Below the pieces are notes generated by a model. The model ran no database searches and was not told the DNA's origin. It saw nothing but the letters and a program-made list of their open reading frames with translations. Below are positions 1 through 4,736 of a stretch of DNA of 5,894 nt, piece by piece. The DNA is from Myxococcota bacterium (GTDB lineage Bacteria > Myxococcota > Polyangia > GCA-2747355 > JAKLHH01). The stretch lies in NCBI GenBank assembly GCA_022710245.1, contig JAKLHH010000530.1:1-5894 (forward strand). The letters are read 5' to 3'. The position numbers and the translations under genes were made by a program. Positions within the stretch are counted from its first letter, which is position 1. Every line of letters begins with the position of its first letter.

Positions 1-1067
1 TTGGCGAGCACCACGACGGAGCGCCCCTCCGGGGTCTCGTCGGCCAGGCTGGCGAGCTGCGCCGCGTCGGCGAGCTCGCTGACCGGCACGCCGCCCGCCG
101 GGACCAGCTCGGCGGCCATGCGGTTGCCGAGGGTGACCGTGCCGGTCTTGTCGAGGAGCAGCACGTCCACGTCGCCCGCCGCCTCCACCGCGCGGCCGCT
201 CATGGCGATCACGTTCTTGCGCAGCAGCCGGTCCATGCCGGCGATGCCGATGGCCGAGAGCAGGCCGCCGATGGTGGTGGGGATCAGGCAGACGAGCAGG
301 GCCACGATGGTCGTCGCCGAGAGGTGGATCCCGGAGTAGAGCGCGAGCGGGACCAGCGTGACGCAGGCGAAGAGGAAGATCAGCGTGAGCCCGACGAGGA
401 GGATGTGGAGGGCGAGCTCGTTCGGGGTCTTCTGCCGGCTCGCCCCCTCGACCAGCGCGATCATCCGATCGAGGAACGACTCGCCCGGGTCGGCGCCGAC
501 GCGGACGACGATGCGGTCGGAGAGCACCCGCGTGCCGCCGGTGACCGAGGAGCGATCGCCGCCCGACTCGCGGATGACCGGGGCCGACTCGCCGGTGATG
601 GCCGACTCGTCGACCGAGGCGATCCCCTCCACCACCTCGCCGTCGCCGGGGATCAGCTGGCCGGCCTCGACCACGCAGAGGTCGCCCTTGCGCAGGGCGG
701 AGGCCGGGACCTGCTCCTCCCGCTCGCCGGTCAGGCGGCGGGCGGTGGTCTCCTTGCGCAGCTTGCGCAGGCTGGCGGCCTGGGCCTTGCCGCGGCCCTC
801 GGCGATGGCCTCGGCGAAGTTGGCGAAGAGCACCGTGAACCAGAGCCAGAGCGAGACCGAGCTGGTGAACCAGAGCGGCGCGGCGCCGGCCGGCGCGCTG
901 ATCACGTCGCGGAGGCAGAGCGCGCTGGTGAGCAGGCTCCCCACCCCGACCACGAACATCACCGGGCTGCGGGCCAGGTGGCGCGGCGAGAGCTTCCTGA
1001 AGCTCTGCAGCACGGCCGGCCCGAGGAGGCTGCGATCGAGGAGCGAGCGCGGTCTTGGGGTGGTCAT
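1..1067 (-). CDS. kdpB: Potassium-transporting P-type ATPase subunit KdpB, N-terminal 355 residues (partial, runs off left edge)
   Basis: Catalytic subunit of the inner-membrane KdpFABC pump, which hydrolyses ATP to power K+ uptake at very low external potassium. I translated it from the minus strand. Visible landmarks are: two membrane helices near the N-terminus (about residues 36-95, ending in [18 protein letters not shown]); the actuator-domain loop TGES at 158-161, whose Ser corresponds to the inhibitory phosphorylation site Ser162 of E. coli; the membrane motif PTTIGG with [10 protein letters not shown] just after it; GDVD with Asp299, matching E. coli Asp300; and the phosphorylated aspartate in DKTGT, Asp306 (E. 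coli Asp307). Numbering is within one residue of E. coli, so the frame is intact. The family is about 680 residues long, so the nucleotide-binding domain is mostly beyond position 1. The ATG shares one base with the kdpA stop (TGATG), implying translational coupling. kdpC is expected next, outside the window. Identification is secure. Confidence 0.97.
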   Translation of the reverse strand, partial: MTTPRPRSLLDRSLLGPAVLQSFRKLSPRHLARSPVMFVVGVGSLLTSALCLRDVISAPAGAAPLWFTSSVSLWLWFTVLFANFAEAIAEGRGKAQAASLRKLRKETTARRLTGEREEQVPASALRKGDLCVVEAGQLIPGDGEVVEGIASVDESAITGESAPVIRESGGDRSSVTGGTRVLSDRIVVRVGADPGESFLDRMIALVEGASRQKTPNELALHILLVGLTLIFLFACVTLVPLALYSGIHLSATTIVALLVCLIPTTIGGLLSAIGIAGMDRLLRKNVIAMSGRAVEAAGDVDVLLLDKTGTVTLGNRMAAELVPAGGVPVSELADAAQLASLADETPEGRSVVVLA

Positions 1068-2782
1068 CAGAACACCTGTCCTCTGGCAGCGAGGAAGTGC
1101 TCGACGATCGGCCCGAGCGAGAGCGCCGGGAAGAAGGTCAGGGCGCCGACGATGAGGACCACGCCGACGAGGAGGCCGATGAAGAGCAGGCCGTGCGTGG
1201 GGAAGGTCCCCGCCCCCGGCGGGACCGTCTTCTTGCCCACCATGGCGCCGGCGATGGCGAGGACGGGGAGGATCATCAGGAAGCGGCCGGCGAGCATGGC
1301 CAGCCCGAGGCTGAGGTTGTACCAGGGCGTGTTGGCGTTGAGCCCGGCGAAGGCGGAGCCGTTGTTCCCCGTGCCGCTGGTGAAGGCGTAGAGGATCTCG
1401 GAGAGGCCGTGCGGCCCCGCGTTGCTCAGCGAGGAGAGGCCGTAGCCCTTGACCGCCGACCAGGCCGCGAGGCCGAGGGTGATCAGCGGAAAGATGAGGA
1501 CGTAGAGCATGGCGAGCTTCATCTCCCTCGCCTCGACCTTCTTGCCCAGGTACTCGGGCGTGCGGCCGACCATCAGGCCGGCGATGAAGACCGTGAGCAG
1601 CACGAAGACGAGCACCCCGTAGAGCCCGGCGCCGACGCCGCCGAAGATGATCTCGCCGAGCTGGATGTTGAGCAGCGGCACCAGCCCCCCGAGGGGCGTG
1701 AAGCTGTCGTGCATCGAGTTGACGGCGCCGCAGGAGGCGTCCGTGGTCACGGTGGCGAAGAGCGCGGAGCTGGCCACACCGAAGCGGGTCTCCTTCCCCT
1801 CCAGGTTGCCGAGGGACTGGCTCACGGCGAGGCCGTGGAGCGCGGGGTTGCCCCGGCTCTCGGCCCAGTAGGCGGTGCCGACGCCGGCGAGGAAGAGGAT
1901 CGTCATGGCGGCGAAGAGCGCCCAGCCCTGGCGCTGGGCCCTGGCCATGCGGCCGAAGGTGTAGGTCAGCCCGGCGGGGATGGCGAAGATGAGCAGCATC
2001 TCGATGAAGTTGGTGAGCGGCGTCGGGTTCTCGAAGGGGTGGGCGCTGTTCGCGGTGAAGAAGCCGCCGCCGTTGGTGCCGAGCTGCTTGATCGCCTCCT
2101 GCGAGGCGACCGGCCCCAGCGCGAGGACCTGCCTGCCGCCCTCGAGGGTGATCAGCTCGCGGTAGGGGGCCAGGGTCTGGAGGACGCCCTGCGAGACGAG
2201 GACGAGCGCGAAGACCAGCGAGATCGGGAGCAGCACGTAGACCGTGGCGCGGATCAGGTCGACCCAGAAGTTGCCGAGCGTCTTGCACCCGACCTCGCGG
2301 CGAGTGAGGCCGCGCGCCACGGCCAGCGCGACGCCGAGGCCAGCGGCGGCCGAGACGAAGTTGTGCCAGGCGAGCCCTGCCATCTGGGTGAGGTAGCTCA
2401 TCGTCGACTCACCCGAGTAGGCCTGCCAGTTGGTGTTGGTGGTGAAGCTCGTCGCCGTGTTGAAAGCGAGGCGCGACTCGACCGCGGGCAGCCGCTGCGG
2501 GTTGAGCGGCAAGAGGTGCTGCAGCCGCTGCAGCAGGTAGGTGACGAGGACGCCGAGGGCGGAGAAGACGAGGAGCGCCACCGTGTACTCGACCCAGCTC
2601 TGCTCCCGCTTCGGGTTGACCCCGGTGAGCCGGAAGAGGAGGCGCTCCACGGGCCCGAGGACGCGCGGCAGCGGCTGCCGCTCGCCCTCGAAGACGCGGA
2701 ACATGTAGACGCCGAGCGGCTTGGTCACCGCCAGGATGACCACGAAGAAGAGACCGATCTGGAGCCAGCCGTTGGGTGTCAT
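1067..2782 (-). CDS. kdpA: Potassium-transporting ATPase K+-binding/translocating subunit KdpA
   Basis: Channel-like subunit of KdpFABC that selects and binds K+ in the inner membrane; it belongs to the superfamily of K+ transporters with four pore loops. It is 571 residues against 557 in E. coli, hydrophobic throughout with about ten membrane segments. All four selectivity-filter regions are visible: [13 protein letters not shown] at about 114-126, [19 protein letters not shown] at 235-253, [16 protein letters not shown] at 351-366, and [13 protein letters not shown] at 468-480. The start at 2782 is preferred over an in-frame ATG at 2824. Its protein begins [10 protein letters not shown], like family members; it has a GGGAGGG Shine-Dalgarno six bases upstream; and the longer start would overlap kdpF. 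It lies 13 bases after kdpF and overlaps kdpB by one base. No broken residues or frameshift were seen. Confidence 0.98.
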   Translation of the reverse strand: MTPNGWLQIGLFFVVILAVTKPLGVYMFRVFEGERQPLPRVLGPVERLLFRLTGVNPKREQSWVEYTVALLVFSALGVLVTYLLQRLQHLLPLNPQRLPAVESRLAFNTATSFTTNTNWQAYSGESTMSYLTQMAGLAWHNFVSAAAGLGVALAVARGLTRREVGCKTLGNFWVDLIRATVYVLLPISLVFALVLVSQGVLQTLAPYRELITLEGGRQVLALGPVASQEAIKQLGTNGGGFFTANSAHPFENPTPLTNFIEMLLIFAIPAGLTYTFGRMARAQRQGWALFAAMTILFLAGVGTAYWAESRGNPALHGLAVSQSLGNLEGKETRFGVASSALFATVTTDASCGAVNSMHDSFTPLGGLVPLLNIQLGEIIFGGVGAGLYGVLVFVLLTVFIAGLMVGRTPEYLGKKVEAREMKLAMLYVLIFPLITLGLAAWSAVKGYGLSSLSNAGPHGLSEILYAFTSGTGNNGSAFAGLNANTPWYNLSLGLAMLAGRFLMILPVLAIAGAMVGKKTVPPGAGTFPTHGLLFIGLLVGVVLIVGALTFFPALSLGPIVEHFLAARGQVF

Positions 2783-2788
2783 GCCCTG

Positions 2789-2795
2789 CCCTCCC
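2789..2795 (-). promoter_or_regulatory. Ribosome binding site of kdpA
   Basis: On the minus strand the sequence reads GGGAGGG followed by six bases and then the ATG at 2782. It sits directly after the kdpF stop codon and decides the kdpA start in favour of 2782 over the in-frame ATG at 2824. Confidence 0.8.
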
Positions 2796-2885
2796 TCAGA
2801 AGCGCTCGGGGCGCACGAGCGCATAGACCAGGTACGCGGTGAGGAGCAGCGAGAGGACCCCGCCGATCAGGTACTCGAGGCTCAT
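2796..2885 (-). CDS. kdpF: KdpF, 29-residue membrane peptide of the Kdp potassium pump
   Basis: A very short gene ahead of kdpA. The product starts [20 protein letters not shown] and ends YALVRPERF: one transmembrane helix (about residues 4-23) with a short basic tail. E. coli KdpF is also 29 residues; it is a single helix that packs against KdpA and stabilises the complex. Size, composition, position as first gene of the operon and the typical C-terminal 'L-x-x-P-E-x-F' ending all fit. The minus-strand ribosome site AAGGAGGG lies at 2893-2900, seven bases before the ATG, and is the strongest in the window. The stop is 13 bases from the kdpA start. The gene is easily missed because of its length. 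Confidence 0.93.
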   Translation of the reverse strand: MSLEYLIGGVLSLLLTAYLVYALVRPERF

Positions 2886-2892
2886 CGCACCA

Positions 2893-2900
2893 CCCTCCTT
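2893..2900 (-). promoter_or_regulatory. Ribosome binding site of kdpF
   Basis: AAGGAGGG on the minus strand, seven bases before the kdpF ATG. It is a near-perfect anti-16S match and supports the reality of this 29-codon gene, which lies at the head of the operon. Confidence 0.85.
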
Positions 2901-2950
2901 CGCATCGCCGCGCCGGCTAGACGCGGCCGCTCTTCACGCGAGCCGTTTCA

Positions 2951-2966
2951 GGCAACCGCGATGCCA
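2951..2966 (-). promoter_or_regulatory. Sigma-54 (-24/-12) promoter match for kdpFABC
   Basis: On the minus strand the sequence is TGGCATCGCGGTTGCC. The sigma-54 consensus is TGGCAC/T, five bases, TTGCA/T. The invariant GG (2965-2964) and GC (2953-2952) are correctly spaced, and every core base fits except the last, which is weakly conserved. The predicted transcription start is near 2940, leaving a leader of about 55 bases before kdpF with its strong ribosome site. Sigma-54 promoters need an ATP-hydrolysing activator bound 80-200 bases upstream, and a candidate cluster lies there (3026-3117). The match is seen directly; activity is inferred. Confidence 0.72.
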
Positions 2967-3025
2967 CCGGAGGGGCCGAGGCATCTTCGGAGCTTGGACC
3001 GGCACAGCGACCTGACCTCCCTTCC

Positions 3026-3061
3026 GTCTGCACGACCCGGCCCGCGGCGATGGTTGCAGAC
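3026..3061. repeat. Inverted repeat GTCTGCA / TGCAGAC
   Basis: GTCTGCA at 3026-3032 is the exact reverse complement of TGCAGAC at 3055-3061, with 22 bases between. The right arm overlaps the left arm of the next inverted repeat (GTTGCAG, 3053-3059), so the same core can pair in either direction. Confidence 0.5.
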
Positions 3062-3094
3062 CGCAAGGCCAGCTCCGGCCCTGCAGGCTGCAAC
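3053..3094. repeat. Inverted repeat GTTGCAG / CTGCAAC
   Basis: GTTGCAG at 3053-3059 pairs exactly with CTGCAAC at 3088-3094, with 28 bases between. It is part of the TGCA cluster and may represent two half-sites for a dimeric DNA-binding protein. Confidence 0.5.
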
Positions 3095-3106
3095 GGTCCA
3101 GGGCCG
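3076..3106. repeat. Inverted repeat CGGCCCTG / CAGGGCCG
   Basis: Eight bases at 3076-3083 pair exactly with 3099-3106 around a 15-base centre that itself contains a TGCA core. As RNA it could form a hairpin, but there is no following T-run, so a terminator is unlikely. An operator or enhancer element is the better guess. Confidence 0.5.
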
Positions 3107-3187
3107 CGCATCGTGCAGGGTGCCAGTGGGCTCAGCAGCGGGGGAGCCGTGTGGCCGCGATCTCGCGGGGAATGATCCGCTCCCGGC

Positions 3188-3203
3188 TGGTATCGCGCTT
3201 GCT
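3188..3203 (+). promoter_or_regulatory. Sigma-54 (-24/-12) promoter match for the sensor genes
   Basis: The plus strand reads TGGTATCGCGCTTGCT. It has the invariant GG (3189-3190) and GC (3201-3202) at the correct spacing and a full TTGCT -12 element; the only core deviation is T for C after the GG. It matches the kdpF-facing promoter at 13 of 16 positions, including the CGCG of the spacer, so the two form a mirror-image pair. The predicted transcription start is near 3214, two bases before the ATG of the small membrane gene and about 360 bases before the KdpD sensor gene. Confidence 0.6.
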
Positions 3204-3215
3204 CCTCGGTGCGAC

Positions 3216-3506
3216 ATGGAGCCGAGGCACGACGGTCCGCCAATACCTGCAGGGGGGGCACGCAATCCTTACCGCGTCCCGGCGTCCCTCCCCGAGCGAC
3301 CGAAGCCGGAGCCCCGGACTGACCGGGACGCCCTCGTCCTCTACCTCCTGATGCTCGGCGCCAGCCTGCCGCGCGTCGTCGTCGCGCTGGTGCAGCACGA
3401 GACCTTCGGCGGTGAGGCCACGCTCGCCGCGCTGGTGGTGGTGCTGTGCCTGGTCCTCCTCGCGCCCTACGTGCGCCGCAGGTCTGGCCGGCGCAGCGGC
3501 CGCTGA
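3216..3506 (+). CDS. Hypothetical small two-helix membrane protein
   Basis: Not recognised. The frame encodes 96 residues: a polar, proline-rich, presumably cytoplasmic N-terminus (1-36), a hydrophobic helix at about 39-59 (ALVLYLLMLGASLPRVVVAL), a short loop QHETFGGEA, a second helix at about 69-84, and a strongly basic tail (RRRSGRRSGR). The basic tail and hairpin suggest both ends face the cytoplasm. From about 3330 the codons are almost all G/C-ending, as in neighbouring genes, which supports coding; before that the bias is weaker. The only usable ATG upstream of the helices is 3216. It has no Shine-Dalgarno and lies two bases after the predicted sigma-54 start, so translation would be leaderless or the start is misjudged. 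It ends 69 bases before the KdpD sensor gene, on the same strand. A role with the Kdp sensors is guessed from position only. Confidence 0.5.
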   Translation: MEPRHDGPPIPAGGARNPYRVPASLPERPKPEPRTDRDALVLYLLMLGASLPRVVVALVQHETFGGEATLAALVVVLCLVLLAPYVRRRSGRRSGR

Positions 3507-3566
3507 GGCCTGGGGGTGTGGGCCTTGCGTGCCGTCCGCTCCCGTGCTGCTCTAGACCGACGCGGC

Positions 3567-3571
3567 GGAGG
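3567..3571 (+). promoter_or_regulatory. Ribosome binding site of the KdpD sensor gene
   Basis: GGAGG ends four bases before the GTG at 3576. The spacing is slightly short, but it is the only good site nearby. The alternative in-frame GTG at 3516 would add 20 residues with no resemblance to KdpD. Confidence 0.6.
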
Positions 3572-3575
3572 ACCC

Positions 3576-4736
3576 GTGACGGCGAGCGATCCCAGGCTGG
3601 GCAGCGAGCGGCGGCGGCCCGAGGACTTCCTCGAGCTGGTCGAGCGCGCGAAGCAGGGACGGCTCAAGGTGTACCTCGGCTTCGTCGCCGGCGTGGGCAA
3701 GACCTACCAGATGCTGCTCGAGGCCCACACCCTGCGCGAGCGGGGGGTGGATGTGGTGGTGGGCTACATCGAGCCGCACGGCCGCGCCGAGACCGCCGCG
3801 CTGATCGAGGGCCTCGAGGTGGTCCCGCGCAAGCGCATCGAGTACCGCGGCGTCGCCGTCGAGGAGCTCGACCTGGACGCGGTCCTCGCCCGCCGGCCGG
3901 CCGTGGCGCTGGTCGACGAGGTCGCCCACACCAACGCGCCCGGCTCGCGGCACCGGCGCCGCTACGAGGACATCCTCGAGCTGGTCGGCGCCGGCATCAA
4001 CGTCATCTGCGCCTTCAACATCCAGCACCTCGAGTCGCTCAACGACCTCGTCGAGCGAACGACCGGTGTCGAGGTGCGTGAGACCGTGCCCGACACCTTC
4101 CTCCGCCGCGCCGACCAGGTGGTCACGCTCGACCTCACCATCGAGGACCTGCTCGACCGCCTGCGGGCGGGCAAGATCTACGCGGAGGACAAGGTGGCCT
4201 GGGCGCTGGAGCACTTCTTCCAGGAGCGAAACCTCTCCGCGCTGCGTGAGCTGGCGCTGCGCGAGGTGGCGGAGAAGGTCGAGCGCTCGGCGGCCGGACG
4301 CCCGGCGGAGCCTCCACGCAGCGCCGCGCTGGGCAAGGTGATGGTCTGCATGGCCTCCTTCTCCCCGCGCGCGGCCACCCTGCTGCGGCGGGGCTCGCGC
4401 CAGGCGGGCCGGCTCAGCACCGACTGGTACGTCGTCTACGTGGAGACGCCGGGCGAGGCGCCCGACCGCATCGACGCCACCGCCCAGCGCCACCTCCACG
4501 CCAACATCCAGATGGCGCGCGAGCTGGGCGCCGAGGTCGTGCGCGTGAAGGGCAAGGACCCCGTCCTCGCGCTCCTCGACTTCGCGCGGGCACACGGCGT
4601 CGGCTACATCATCGTCGGCCGCTCCCAGCAGGCCTGGTGGCGCCAGCTCCTCGGGCGGGACGTGGTGCGCCGCCTGATCGCCGAGGCCGAGGGCTTCGAT
4701 CTGCAGATCGTCTCCTTCGAGGAGCCGGCGCGATGA
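3576..4736 (+). CDS. kdpD: Stand-alone KdpD N-terminal sensor protein (KdpD domain + universal stress protein domain, no kinase)
   Basis: Cytoplasmic sensor related to the first ~390 residues of the K+/turgor sensor kinase KdpD. The 386-residue product has the KdpD domain at about 15-230, with Walker A GFVAGVGKT at 35-43, Walker B-like VALVDEVAHTNAPGSRH at 110-126 (Asp114), and the family signature NIQHLESLNDLV at 148-159. A universal-stress-protein fold follows at about 253-381 (GKVMVCMASFSP, VVYVETP, GYIIVGRS). It stops at FEEPAR, where full-length KdpD would enter its four membrane helices and histidine kinase; none of those are present. This is not an obvious frameshift, since the next gene has its own ribosome site, start and membrane anchor. 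Truncated KdpD proteins of this layout are known in cyanobacteria such as Anabaena. The stop overlaps the kinase start (ATGA). The GTG start is chosen from the GGAGG site. It probably modulates the adjacent kinase in trans (inference). Confidence 0.93.
   Translation: MTASDPRLGSERRRPEDFLELVERAKQGRLKVYLGFVAGVGKTYQMLLEAHTLRERGVDVVVGYIEPHGRAETAALIEGLEVVPRKRIEYRGVAVEELDLDAVLARRPAVALVDEVAHTNAPGSRHRRRYEDILELVGAGINVICAFNIQHLESLNDLVERTTGVEVRETVPDTFLRRADQVVTLDLTIEDLLDRLRAGKIYAEDKVAWALEHFFQERNLSALRELALREVAEKVERSAAGRPAEPPRSAALGKVMVCMASFSPRAATLLRRGSRQAGRLSTDWYVVYVETPGEAPDRIDATAQRHLHANIQMARELGAEVVRVKGKDPVLALLDFARAHGVGYIIVGRSQQAWWRQLLGRDVVRRLIAEAEGFDLQIVSFEEPAR
4719..4724 (+). promoter_or_regulatory. Ribosome binding site of the histidine kinase gene
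   Basis: GAGGAG inside the end of the KdpD sensor gene, eight bases before the ATG at 4733. It supports independent initiation of the kinase rather than a broken single kdpD. Confidence 0.65.

Larger units (their letters stand above)
3026..3117. promoter_or_regulatory. Candidate activator (enhancer) site cluster with five TGCA cores
   Basis: TGCA occurs at 3029-3032, 3055-3058, 3082-3085, 3089-3092 and 3114-3117: five copies in 89 bases, where chance at this base composition gives well under one. The cores fall within inverted repeats listed separately. The midpoint (about 3073) lies almost exactly midway between the two predicted sigma-54 start points (about 2940 and 3214), so each promoter sees the cluster at roughly -90 to -185. 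That is the usual range for NtrC-type activators. The binding protein is unknown. Confidence 0.5.
2886..3215. promoter_or_regulatory. Divergent control region between kdpFABC and the sensor genes
   Basis: About 330 bases with no credible gene. The reading frames crossing it lack ribosome sites, have poor codon bias and show no recognisable domains. It contains, left to right: the presumed kdpF leader (2886-2940); a sigma-54 promoter match facing left; a TGCA-rich cluster of nested inverted repeats (3026-3117); and a second sigma-54 match facing right. The base composition is less extreme at wobble positions than in the flanking genes, as expected for non-coding DNA. No convincing sigma-70 promoter and no intrinsic terminator were seen. 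Confidence 0.75.

Noticed and set aside
324..1391. Plus-strand open frames opposite kdpB
   Set aside because: Antisense shadows of kdpB; the minus strand encodes TGES, DKTGT and the other KdpB motifs in one unbroken frame.
1055..2842. 595-codon open frame on the plus strand opposite kdpA
   Set aside because: It is a charged, low-complexity shadow (rich in E, D, R, G) created by the GC-rich codons of kdpA. It has no domain, and kdpA is unmistakable on the other strand.
3076..3106. The 8-bp hairpin as an intrinsic terminator
   Set aside because: It has a 15-base loop and no T-run on either side, and it lies between divergent promoters rather than after a gene.
2886..3215. c-di-AMP (ydaO-type) riboswitch ahead of kdpF, as found in some kdp operons
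   Set aside because: I could not find the conserved core segments by eye on the minus strand, and the predicted leader of about 55 bases is too short to hold one. A covariance-model search would be decisive.
2917..3398. Several 66-114 codon frames on both strands in the intergenic region
   Set aside because: No ribosome sites, no domain-like sequence, mutually overlapping, and they lie across the promoter and repeat elements.
2721..3506. Long 261-codon version of the small membrane gene
   Set aside because: It would start inside kdpA on the opposite strand and cross the control region; only the part after 3216 looks coding.
3524..3556. Sigma-70-like promoter TTGCGT ... TCTAGA before the KdpD sensor gene
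   Set aside because: The spacing is about 21 bases and both hexamers are weak; a similar TCTAGC near 2918 on the minus strand also lacks a properly spaced -35.
3516..3575. Upstream GTG start for the KdpD sensor
   Set aside because: The extra 20 residues do not resemble KdpD and there is no good ribosome site; GGAGG favours 3576.
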